Positions 1 to 8,898 of a stretch of DNA of 64,000 nt are shown piece by piece; the first letter of the stretch is position 1, and each line of letters begins with the position of its first letter. The notes below the pieces were generated by a model. The model was not told the DNA's origin. It made no database searches and saw nothing but the letters and a program-made list of their open reading frames with translations. Where the stretch lies: the NCBI GenBank assembly GCA_036874045.1, contig CM072344.1, forward strand, positions 7,412,501-7,476,500, given 5' to 3'. The position numbers were made by a program, and so were the translations under genes. This DNA comes from Cymodocea nodosa. Taxonomy: Eukaryota > Streptophyta > Magnoliopsida > Alismatales > Cymodoceaceae.

Positions 1-956
1 ATTCTTTCACTCATATGTAGAAGACAATTTGAGACTGTAGTCTGGCTGCTACTTTCTTTTCTATATGCTTGTTTCTAACTGTTGTAGATTTTGCTTTCCT
101 TGAATATCATGATTTCAAGCACATTTGCCACATAATCCATATGTAGCATTTAATACCACTTAATGGTGCCTTTAGTGATACTAAATATTGCTGTCATGAC
201 TGATTTCCAAGTGTTCAACCTTTTCTAATTTATCTTTAGATTTTGGTCAATTTTAAATACCAATTTGAAGCTATAGATCAATTGCTCCTCCTAAATAATA
301 TAATTTTGCAATTCAAACAGAAATAGATTTTGGCACTCATACTTTCTTGGGTCCATAAGTGTTAGTCTTGAAAACGTTTAACTTATTGCCTTTTGGCAAC
401 TATATTGATCTAGATTTTCTTTTGATGGCAAACACTATAGTACCATCTCTATAAGATCGGATAAGACCATCACAATAGGGTATTTCCTATGGAGTAGCAT
501 ATCCTAGGACAAATCTATTTGAACTATGTCTTTGTGAACCAATAATTTTATTTAATCCATTTTGTCCATAAGTAAACTTATGCACATTATTTTTCAAATC
601 AGTAATTTTAGATTTTAGATTTTCATTTTCATTTATCAATTCATCATTCTTGCAATTTCTATTTTCAATATGTAGTTTTTCAAGTTCAATATATGCTTCT
701 TCTAAACATGTAGTTAAATGCTTAATTTCCTTTTTAGAATTTTTGCATTTAACATATAAGCTATCAACAGTAGACAAAAGAATATTTACATCTAAGTTAT
801 CATTATCTACATTAGAATCACTTTGAGATGAAGTGGAACATATCTCTTGTGTTGTATAGCACATGTTTACTAGTATCTCTTCATCTGAACTAGATGAGCT
901 ACTAGAGGAACTACTGTCATCCCAAGTAGCCTTCAATGCCATTTTCTTTTTGTAGC
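1..956 (-). mobile_element. Degenerate Copia fragment, gag C-terminal part
   Basis: This is the remnant of a Ty1/Copia element read on the minus strand. The recognisable part is the gag tail at 487-942. Further left the minus strand still suggests the usual gag-end wording (TNTYGPKK followed by VPK after one stop, near 350-390) and then becomes unreadable, so 1-350 holds no gene I can support. The element is cut at 956/957 by the start of a Gypsy LTR (TGTTTAGAATG). The five bases before that LTR, GTAGC, are the left target-site candidate, but the matching right copy is not identifiable. The N-terminal half of this gag is absent from the window. Confidence 0.6.
487..942 (-). pseudogene. Copia gag C-terminal fragment, coiled-coil part
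   Basis: A 151-residue open frame begins MALKATWDDSSSSSS. The K-TWDDSSS block followed by an acidic stretch is the segment that follows the zinc knuckle in UBN2-type Copia gag proteins. The same block, in the form KVTWDD, occurs in Copia-A, B, D and F in this window. Residues about 60-120 are rich in E, K, L and N in a heptad-like pattern, suggesting a coiled coil. The capsid-like N-terminal domain and zinc knuckle are missing because a Gypsy LTR cuts the sequence just upstream. It belongs to a different Copia subfamily from the others here, since its serine run and tail are not closely matched elsewhere in the window. Confidence 0.65.
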
Positions 957-2771
957 TGTTTAGAATGAAAAAGTGTATAATATTAACGGTTAAATGATAG
1001 TCAATTGCATAATATTTAGCTTATCATATGAGAATTAAGCCATTATGTTTTAATTACACTATTATATGCTTTAATGAAAGAATCTACATAATTTTAGGAA
1101 ATTAACGTTAATTAAGTATATTTTTGAACTATCGATGAATTACAGGCTTTGAAATTCTTAAGTATCTGAATTTTCTGTTATTTCAGAGAGTTATATTGCA
1201 TGTACCGGATAGTTATGTTTTAAATGCTTAAAGAATATTTTATTATTTACTAGAGTACATGTGTTGAAACCCTAATGCATGACTTAAGTAGATTTTCGGT
1301 AAGTTATCTGGTAACTATTTGAAATGCATCTGAGCATCGAACAGTTAGGTGTGTAAGTATCTGAAACATTTGAACTAGTTATTTCTTTATTGAACGTGTT
1401 TTATAGTTAAATCAATGAAGTAAGTCCGTTGAGTTAGCTATAACTCCACGGACCATTTATTTTCTAATATGCCACTATAGTAGTTGCAGAAATAGGACAT
1501 TCAAAGGAAAACCATGATTGCATGTATCACGCAGGAATTCACTCATGGAATGAAGAAGAAATCACCATCATTGATATGAATGAAGGAAATCCAACCGATC
1601 ATCTAAGTAGAAGTAGTTACTATAGAAAGAAATATAAAAGAAGAGGAGCAAGACAAAGAAAGTGTGTGTGCAGAGGTAGAGAACTGCGCTAACTACAGGA
1701 AGCATCGGAAGTTCCCTGAAGCTCAACACCACCACCAAAATCACCAACCATCAAAGGTCAGTGAGGATAATTTCCTAATGTTGGGTCGATTTCGAGCCAA
1801 ACACGGTGACTAACAACTATTGTAAGGAGTGATCGCGTCGCGTGAAGGGAAGCCATTTTCACCAAGCACTGACTCATATCTTAGGAGATCGTAAAGCTTC
1901 TTGCCTTGGTTTCAGGTTGATGCCAATATGCCGAAGAGGAGGTCATCTTACAATTCTTGATTCGCAATTCTATAGGAAGAGGAGGCAAGATTATAAGTGA
2001 TTAAGTTTTCAATGGTGTAATCGCATTGCATGTAGTGACGGAAGTTTTTACTGTCGATAGAGATTTTTGCATTTCACCTTTCGTTCATCTTCAGGAACAT
2101 ATCAAAACAAAAATACCAAAAACAACAAATTATCTATGTTTACATTTAGTATTAAAGTGTTGTGTTGTTTGTTTTGTATCGTGATTAATGTTATCATTGT
2201 CAGTATTGTGAACGTTTTACATTTGTTTGATTCAGAAAATAGAAATGAGTGTTATCGTGATTAATGTTATCGTGATTAATGTTATCTAAATGTTAGTGTT
2301 GCTTAATGATAAATCTAATATTAACTAACATTAAAGAGCTTAATTGATGTTATTTACATTCTATGGAACCACCCAATGGTTGGCCAAATTCCTCTATAAA
2401 TAGCAGTATTTAACTAGAAAGGTAAGCTCGTGGAGTTAACCTAAGTCTACGAGGTTAGTTCGTCGAGTTAACCATAACTCCATGAACTAAGTCTATTGTG
2501 TTAACTGTAACTCAACGGAGTGCTTAACTAAACACATATAAACTTCAATATAAAAATCGAAACAGTACACAATTCTTACTCAATCTCTATGGGATCGACC
2601 TGTACTTGCATACAAATGTAATATACATTGTGCACTTGCAGTTAAAAATACAAATTGGATTTAATATCTAATTTGTGTGAAAGGTTGTTTGTTTACTTCT
2701 AAAAGTAATTATTTATATAAGCATAAAAACAAATTAAACAAGTTTATGATTTAACTTTTCACAACAATACA
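957..2771 (+). repeat. Gypsy-1 5' LTR
   Basis: The 1.8-kb LTR begins TGTTTAGAATG and ends near AATACA just before the primer site. It matches the LTRs at 26196-28036 and 60390-62350 along its length, and two inverted pieces at 60149-60389 and 62441-63048. U3 carries CGGNNAGTTA-type motifs (about 1290-1400), a CCAAT-like stretch and a TATAAATAG box. The part downstream of the TATA box holds the CGTNGAGTTAAC / GTTAACTCAACG inverted motifs at about 2425-2520, so these would lie at the start of the transcript. The exact 3' boundary is uncertain by a few bases because the three copies differ there. Confidence 0.85.
2395..2403 (+). promoter_or_regulatory. TATA box of Gypsy-1 LTR
   Basis: TATAAATAG lies downstream of a CCAAT-like stretch (about 2371-2387). 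The equivalent in Gypsy-2 is TATATATAG at 27668-27676, and in Gypsy-3 the site has decayed to TATGAATAG. The position, about 375 bases before the LTR end, suits a U3/R boundary near 2420-2430. Confidence 0.65.
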
Positions 2772-2779
2772 AGTTTTTC

Positions 2780-2798
2780 TAGTGTTGTTGTCGGGGAT
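2780..2798 (+). other. Primer binding site of Gypsy-1, tRNA-Asp type, decayed
   Basis: TAGTGTTGTTGTCGGGGAT matches the usual Athila/Tat primer site (TGGCGCCGTTGCCGGGGA) except for C-to-T and G-to-A changes at its cytosine-rich positions. The site follows the LTR by a few bases, as in Gypsy-2 (28044-28062) and Gypsy-3 (62358-62375). Confidence 0.75.
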
Positions 2799-2878
2799 TG
2801 AGAAGCTAAGCAATTGTGAGTGCTGTTTTGTTTTAATAGCAGAAGGAGTGTTGTATGTTTTATTTTATAATTGAGAAT

Positions 2879-3877
2879 ATGGCATGTGCTTATACTCAAA
2901 GATTTCTAAAACCTATAGTTAGCATATGTGAATTCTGCAATTTGGAAGGTCACAACATCTCTGATTGTTTGAAATTGAGATGATTGCAGATGGTTAGATC
3001 ATATGAACAACAAATGAATTATATTCAATGTAATAGAGCTGAGTATGAGAATCCTATAGTTTACCCAACTAAAGGTCAATTTAGAATGTGTAATATGTTG
3101 ACAAACAATGAAGTTTGGGATAGGTATGATAGATTGGAGTGTAGCTTAGAGCAGAGCATGGAAAAATTGGAACAATACATGTGTCAACAACAAGAAGTCA
3201 ACCAATTAAACTATAAGGAAGAATATAAAGAACCTAAAATTGATATCATATAAGAAATTGAAAAAACCATAAAGAAAATTAATTAAAAATTAAATGCAAT
3301 GAGATTAGATGACTTGGAAAGAAAACTAAAATCATTGGATAAATTTACAATGAAATTACAAGTTATGTAATAAGAAAACACAAATGAAAACTTTAATGTT
3401 ACAGATTTACATAATTTGCAAGATATACAGACAAAAGAAAATACCAATGCAATATACTTTAAAGAATGTAAGTTAAAACTAAAAACAATTGAAGATCGAA
3501 ATTATGAAAATGAAATATAAGAACATCATGAAAGTAATGAAAATCTAGAAGATGTATGTATAACATTAAGATCTGGAACTAATATACCACTAAGAATTCA
3601 AAAAGAAAGTAATATGAAGGTGGATAAGAATAATATTCAAAAGAATAATGAAAATGCAATATCTGAAAATTTAGAAATCAATCAAGAAAAAATTGAATCT
3701 AAAAATGAGACTAAAAATGATCAACCAAATGAAATGAAAGACAAAGAATCTTGTAAATCACAATCATTAGTACCCTATCCTAAAAGATTACAACAAACAT
3801 TTCTTGAAAAACAAGAAAAAATTAGAGAAATTTTTGAAAAAGTACAAGTTAACATTCCTTTGTTAGACTTACCGTAA
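2879..3877 (+). pseudogene. Gypsy-1 gag remnant (zinc knuckle and tail only)
   Basis: The reading frame opens with MACAYTQRFLK about 80 bases after the primer site. Within 20 residues it shows a CCHC knuckle, CEFCNLEGHNISDC (CX2CX4HX4C), which in Athila gag lies near the C-terminus. The capsid (Retrotrans_gag) domain that should precede it is absent, as it also is in Gypsy-2. The rest is a hydrophilic, K/E/N-rich linker (YEQQMNYIQ..., QEKIREIFEKVQVNIPL) leading into the protease. In-frame stops lie at about 2981, 3251, 3368 and 3518. The frame then continues through 3614-3877 to the protease, so gag and protease were originally one frame. Confidence 0.7.
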
Positions 3878-3880
3878 AAA

Positions 3881-4780
3881 ATGCCACCTTGTGCTAAATT
3901 TCTTAAGGATTTGTGTACTAAGAAAAGAGAGCGAAAAGTTTTAAGGAAAATCTTTTTAGCTGAGCAAAGTAGTTCCCTATTTCTGCCACAAATTCCTAAA
4001 AAGTTATCTAATCCTAGAATCCATGTTATATCATGCACCATAGGAAATACTATTTTAGAAAGAACCTTAATAGACCTAGGTGCAGGTATAAATGTTATGC
4101 CAAGTGATATATTTGCATCCTTAGGATTAGAAGGCTTAATCCCTACTAGGATTGTTATTCAATTAGCTGATAGAAGTATAAGATACCCTAGAGGTAAAAT
4201 AGAGGATGCCTTAATTAAAATCAAAAACTTCATATATCCTATTGATATTGTGATTTGGGATTCCCAACAAATTAAGCATCAAAATCATGATACATCTTTA
4301 ATTTTGGGAAGACTATTCTTAGCAACATCAGGGGCTATTATAAATTGTAAAACTGGAGTGATGAAGTTAGCATATGGTAATGAGGATACTCAATTAAACA
4401 TTTTCAAACTAAAAAAGTTTAAGGAGTTAGAAATGTCCTTACATACTATAGACTTTTTAGAGGATGAAGGAGATATGCTAAATGATGTGATTCAAGAAGA
4501 ATTAAATAGGCAACTAAATTCTGAAACTTTAGAAGTAAGTGAAAGCATAAATGTAGAAGGAGATTAAGAAGAGATTTATATAGAAGATGAAAATATTCAA
4601 TTAGGAGCTCTAGCTTTTGATGGTCAACATTTAGATTTAAAACATTTACCTCCTGAATTAAGCTATATATTTCTAAAAGAAAAACGAACATGTCCAATCA
4701 TTATTACTTCAGAATTAAAATAGGATCAAATTTCTAAATTAAAAGTAGTAAAAACTTATAAAGAGGCTATAGGATGGACT
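3881..4780 (+). pseudogene. Gypsy-1 aspartic protease region
   Basis: The 228-residue open frame at 3881-4567 contains LIDLGAGINVMP, the Athila-type form of the retropepsin active site (D-L-G-A in place of D-T/S-G). Flap-like and second-strand segments follow (IQLADRSIRYPRGK, SLILGRLFLATSGA). A retropepsin of this kind would cut the Gag-Pol polyprotein inside the particle. The sequence immediately after 4567 stays in the same frame but meets stops. An acidic linker (EEIYIEDEN, then LKHLPPELSYIFL) matches the intact stretch in Gypsy-2 and leads to the reverse transcriptase. Confidence 0.75.
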
Positions 4781-5570
4781 ATGACTGATATAAAAGGGTT
4801 AAGTGCAACTTTATGCTGTCACCACATATATTTAGAACAGAATGCTAAACTAGTTAGTTAGGAAGGAAATAGTGAAATGGTTAGATAATGACATAATTTA
4901 TCCAATTCCTGATAGCTCATGGGTTAGTCCAATCCATGTAGTTCCTAAGAAATCAGGATTAATAGCTATTAGGAATGAAAGTTAGGACTTGATACCTACT
5001 AGAATTCTATCAGGCTGGAGAGTGTGTATAGACTATAGAAAGTTGAATGCTGTGACTAGGAAAGATCATTTTCCCTTACCTTTTATAAATCAAATGCTAG
5101 AGAAATTAGCAAGGCAAGAATATTTTTGTTTCCTAGATGGGTATTCAAGATATAACCAAGTTCCAGTAGCATTAGAGGATCAAGAGAAAACAACTTTCAC
5201 CTGTCCTAATAAAACTTATGCTTTTAAGAGAGTGCCATTTAGATTATGCAATTCGCTAGCCACCTTTCAAAGGTGTATGTAGGGCATATTCACTAGAATG
5301 ATTGAAGATTTTTTAGAAATATTTATGGATGATTTTACTGTATATAGAACTTCAAATGAAGTGTGTTTAAACAATTTAGACCAAGTATTAAAATGTTGTG
5401 TGGAAAAAAGTTTGGTTCTAAATTAGGAAAAATGTCACTTCATGGTTAAACAAGGAAAAGTCTTGAGACATGTTGTTTCAAAGAAATGATTGGAAGTAGA
5501 TAAAGCTAAAATAGAAGTAATTTCTAATCTACTAGAACCTAAATCAGTAAAAGATATTAGATAATTTCTA
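4781..5570 (+). pseudogene. Gypsy-1 reverse transcriptase, frameshifted
   Basis: Recognisable in pieces across frames are IYPIPDSSWVSPIHVVPKKSG (about 4892-4960), WRVCIDYRKLNAVTRKDHFPLP (about 5017-5080), FLDGYSRYNQVPVA (about 5130-5170) and the catalytic FMDDFTVY (about 5322-5345). The two adjacent aspartates are kept. The segment around 4850-4870 is shorter than in Gypsy-2: the stretch before VNKEIVKWLDD is lost, which shifts the frame. Stops at 4723, 4984 and 5281 and further frame changes make it non-functional. Confidence 0.75.
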
Positions 5571-6360
5571 GGACATGCAAAATTTTATAGAAGATTTATT
5601 AAAGATTTTAACTAATCTATTAAAAGATGTCTCATTTAACTTTGATAAAAATTGCAAAGAAGCATTTTTCACGCTTAAGACTAGCTTAATTTCAACTCCT
5701 ATAATACAAGCACTTGATTGGAGCCATCCATTTGAATTAACGTGTGATGCCTCTGATTTTGTTGTAGGAGCAGTGTTGGGATAGAAGATAGGAAAATCTC
5801 TTAGAGTGATTCATTATGCAAGCCAAACTTTTGAATGATGGTCAAGTTAACTATACAACTACTAAAAAAGAGTTGTTAGCTGTTGTGTTTGCCTTAAAAA
5901 AGTTTAGATCATATCTGATTAGAGCTAAAGTGATAATATACATGGATCATTCAACTTTAAAACACCTAATAGCAAAGAAAGAGACTAAACCTAGATTGAT
6001 CCGATGGATATTATTATTACAAGAATTTGAGCTAGAAATTAAAGATAAAAAAGGTTGTGAGAATATAGTAGCAGATCATTTATCAAGATTACAAATAGAA
6101 AAATCAAATATTGAAATTAGGGATAATTTTCCTGATGAACAATTAATGACCATGAAAATAATGCATTGGTATGTAGACATAGTTAATTACTTAGTTACTG
6201 GTTTAATACTTAAGGATTGGAATAGACAGGATAAGAAATTGTTCTTTACAAAAGTAAAATATTACTATTGGGAAGACCCATACTTATTTAAGAAATGCCT
6301 TGATCTAGTTTTAAGGAGGTGTGTTCCAGAAACTGAATATCAGAGCATAGTCTTTTTGCC
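5571..6360 (+). pseudogene. Gypsy-1 RNase H and connection to integrase
   Basis: ELTCDASDFVVGAVLG (about 5731-5781) is the first RNase H block with its catalytic aspartate. [18 protein letters not shown] and [11 protein letters not shown] (5860-5965) carry the catalytic glutamate and second aspartate. [10 protein letters not shown] ends the domain (6061-6090), as in other Ty3/Gypsy RNases H. The 182-residue frame 5816-6364 then runs into the pre-integrase region ([17 protein letters not shown]). Frames change at about 5575 and 5785-5815. Confidence 0.75.
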
Positions 6361-6862
6361 ATGACCAAGCATGTGGAGGGAATTTTGGTTCAAGGAAAAC
6401 TACTGCCAAAATTCTACAATGTGGATTTTATTGGCCAACACTATTTAAAAATGCTCATAAATACTGTTTAAGTTGTTTAAGATGTCAACAAATATGAATA
6501 ATATCAAAGAGGAATATATTGCCTCTGAATCCTATTGTTGAGGTTGAAATCTTAGATGTATGGGGAATAGATTTTATGGGTCCATTTCCTATGTTTAATC
6601 AATTTAATTATATATTGTTGGGTGTGGATTATGTATCTAAATGGATAGAAGCTATTCCTACAAAAATTAATGACAACAAAGTGGTAATACACTTTATAAG
6701 AACTAATATAATTGCTAGATTTGGAATACCTAAAGCTATTATTAGTGATAGAGGAACTCATTTCTATAATAGAAGTTTTGAAGCCTTAATGAAGAAATAT
6801 GGAGTAAATCACAAAATTGAAACATCATATCATCCGCAAACAAGTGGACAAGTAGAAAGTGC
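6361..6862 (+). pseudogene. Gypsy-1 integrase, truncated
   Basis: The zinc-binding N-terminus is readable with a frameshift (CGGNFGSRKTTAKILQCGFY, then CLSCLRCQQ). The catalytic core, open at 6519-6869, shows [12 protein letters not shown] (first Asp), [15 protein letters not shown] (second Asp) and [12 protein letters not shown] (Glu), so the D,D-35-E set is present. The gene stops abruptly at 6861-6862, where it is joined to accessory-ORF sequence by a deletion with GC shared at the junction. The C-terminal domain seen in Gypsy-2 at 55968-56572 is missing. Confidence 0.8.
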
Positions 6863-6919
6863 TTGTTAAAGTTGCCAAGAGCCAAGGAAATTCTGAGGAT
6901 ATGGCTGTGGCAAAAACAC
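6863..6919 (+). pseudogene. Gypsy-1 accessory ORF, left piece
   Basis: This short stretch corresponds to 58086-58144 of the Gypsy-2 accessory ORF (the VKTAKDQGDDEEMAMAKA region). Its last five bases, AACAC, are duplicated at 18089-18093, so the ORF continues at 18094 on the other side of Copia-A. This confirms that Copia-A landed in the accessory ORF after the integrase deletion had removed its N-terminal part, or that the deletion came later on the left side. Confidence 0.7.
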
Positions 6920-7189
6920 TATTGAGTATTTTTGTTTTGATGATGTGTGCTGAATGAAAATAATCATATTTGCTCAATTACTATTGCTTGTGAAAAGAAA
7001 TTAAAATCATCAATTAATACAGAAAAAGCTTACTGATATAAATACTTGTCTGTATTGGATCTGAAGTTAATAACTAGTCATTTCGTTGCATTAATTTCTC
7101 ATTTAGCTAAACGTTAAGTTAACGTGTGTTTTTATTGAAAAACATGATATGTTTTAAAGTTATATCTTTTGTATCATGAACAGTGCACA

Positions 7190-7510
7190 TTTAGACAACT
7201 CGTTAAGTTAGAGTTTTGTTTGTATAGAGGTCACGTGAAAACTCGTTAAGTTAGAGGCTTAAAGGCTAAAATTGGTCACGTGATAACTCATTAAGTTAGT
7301 GAGTAAAAGAAGAGACGAACTCGTTAAGTTAGTGTTATACACGTGGTGAAATTATATGTTACGAATATTGTATTGTATCACGTGAGGTGAACATGTTTAA
7401 TTCGTTAAGTTAACATAATTAAACGCGTTGAGTTGCTATATTGAACACCAAGGCAACGCGTTAGGTTAGCGTTATAAACTTAAGTTGTTATTTTTGCACG
7501 TGGTAAAATT
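7190..7510 (+). promoter_or_regulatory. CTCGTTAAGTTAG / CACGTG array in Copia-A U3
   Basis: At least five CGTTAAGTTA-type units alternate with CACGTG at 7232, 7277, 7340, 7379 and 7497. The same alternation is seen in the Copia-A 3' LTR (16600-16905), Copia-B (31320-31635) and, inverted, Copia-D (55030-55340). CACGTG is the plant G-box core, bound by bZIP and bHLH factors; a role as U3 enhancer is inferred from position only. Confidence 0.55.
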
Positions 7511-8102
7511 CTTATTATAAAAACATTTGTTTATTACTGAATCGGTGAGTTAAAGTTTTTTAGAGACTTACAGTCCTAACTATCCGAAAGGTAACTTAAG
7601 TCATGTTTTCAGGTCTTGACACATGTCTCACTAGTTTTATAATATAAAGAGTTTTTCGGTGACTTACATCCGTAACTATCCGTAACTTAAACTGTTTTCG
7701 GTGAGTTATCATTTAACCTTCCGAAAGAAAGGTTAAGCTGGTTCATTGAGTTAGCATAACACCACGAACTTAGTTCGTTGAGTTTGCTACAGTACTTGTC
7801 ACGAGAAATGGCACATGAGGAACTCGTTAAGTTAGAAACGTTAAGTTATATATATATACTTGTGTTACTCGTTTAGTTAACATTAAAGTAACGACTTCTT
7901 ATTACACATGAAAAATTTTTGGATGAGAAAGTTTATTTTTAAGGAAATTTTTTAGAGATCCAAGAGTGATGATTAAAGGAAATTCGAAATATAAACGTGG
8001 GTTGGAACGTGTGTGTTTCGATGAAGGAAAAAGAAAAGACGTGGAGAAGTGAAAAATTGGTAGTGATTAAATGTGGAGGATATGTATGAAATGAAGATAC
8101 AG

Positions 8103-8110
8103 TATAAAAG
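8103..8110 (+). promoter_or_regulatory. TATA box of Copia-A 5' LTR
   Basis: TATAAAAG is kept in the 3' LTR (about 17512), in Copia-B (about 32093) and in the second Copia-B LTR (about 43148). It lies about 590 bases before the LTR end and just before the 42-bp repeats, consistent with a transcription start near 8135. Confidence 0.6.
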
Positions 8111-8369
8111 GCATAGAGTTCTCATTGATCAAACCATCCTTGCACGCAAAACGAAAAATCTTTTCAAGGATCAAACCATTTCTGTACACCAAAAGAAAAA
8201 TCTTTTTCAAGGATCAAAAACACCTCTTCGGGAAAAATCTCTCAAGTAGAAGAAAATTCAATGAAGCATAAAAAGGTAAGATTTTCGTCATTGAAGATTA
8301 GAAGTATCAGAAGAAAGCAAATTCGGTGAAGCATAAAAAGACAAGATATTTGTTACTAAAGAATTGCTG

Positions 8370-8421
8370 AAGAAGAAAGAAGAAGAAGAAGAAGAAGAAG
8401 AAGAAGAAGAAGAAGAAGAAA
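8370..8421 (+). repeat. GAA microsatellite in Copia-A 5' LTR
   Basis: A run of AAG/GAA triplets about 50 bases long. The matching place in the 3' LTR (17781-17811) has a much shorter run, and Copia-B (32389-32406) is shorter still and interrupted, so the tract has changed length since insertion. Confidence 0.85.
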
Positions 8422-8700
8422 AATCTCAAACAGGGAGAAATGTTTTAAATTCCGCAAATTAGTTTTCTCTATTGGTAGTTATGAAATTGTTTAGATGATA
8501 CATGGTATCGAAATATAATTGCATCTACAATTTCTGAGGAGAATTGAATTGTATATTGTAAATTGAAACCTTGAATAAAAATGATTTTATGAAAACAATG
8601 TCTCGACTTGTTTTTGAGTTTTAAAGTTTCAATTATATTTCAGAAAATATTAAAAATACACAATTCACCTCCCTCTTAGGTAGCCATACGATCCTACAAG

Positions 8701-8712
8701 TGGTATCAGAGC
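8701..8712 (+). other. Primer binding site of Copia-A (tRNA-Met)
   Basis: TGGTATCAGAGC, two bases after the LTR end, is the standard plant Copia site complementary to the 3' end of initiator tRNA-Met. Copia-B has TGGTATCAGAAC at 32680-32691, and Copia-D has the intact site on the minus strand at 53850-53861. Confidence 0.9.
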
Positions 8713-8898
8713 TTTGTTAATAATCTTTGATATAAAATCTATACCAACTTATTTAATATCATTGCTTATTCTACCTTCCTTGTTTTTAAAAAGAAATTAA
8801 TATCTGAGCATACGTTTAACTTTCTTGATTTAAGGCTCAAGTTGTTTTAAAACTTTTCGACTGTTTAAAATCAAATAGGTTGAAAAATCTAAGATAAG

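Larger units (their letters stand above)
6920..8698 (+). repeat. Copia-A 5' LTR
   Basis: The LTR starts TATTGAGTATTTTTG (TGTTGAG in the Copia-B copy) and ends ATCCTACA. U3 contains an array of CTCGTTAAGTTAG units (about 7195-7465) interleaved with CACGTG boxes, then CGGNNAGTTA-type units (7540-7790). A TATAAAAG box lies at 8103-8110. Downstream of it are 2.3 copies of a 42-bp tandem repeat (8127-8168, 8169-8211 and a partial third) and a GAA-rich tract at about 8370-8421. Confidence 0.92.

Noticed and set aside
2067-2264. Short hydrophobic open frame in the Gypsy-1 LTR
   Set aside because: The frame is not kept in the other copies of this LTR (27310-27490 and 61640-61810 have changes that break it), so it is chance.
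7190-7465. Regularly spaced CTCGTTAAGTTAG units that look like a CRISPR-type array
   Set aside because: The setting is a plant LTR, the spacing is irregular, the spacers are not unique in the CRISPR sense (they recur in every LTR copy) and there are no associated genes.
8701-8712. tRNA-like sequence next to the LTR
   Set aside because: It is only the 12 bases complementary to the tRNA-Met 3' end; no cloverleaf can be built from the flanks. No tRNA gene was recognised anywhere in the window.
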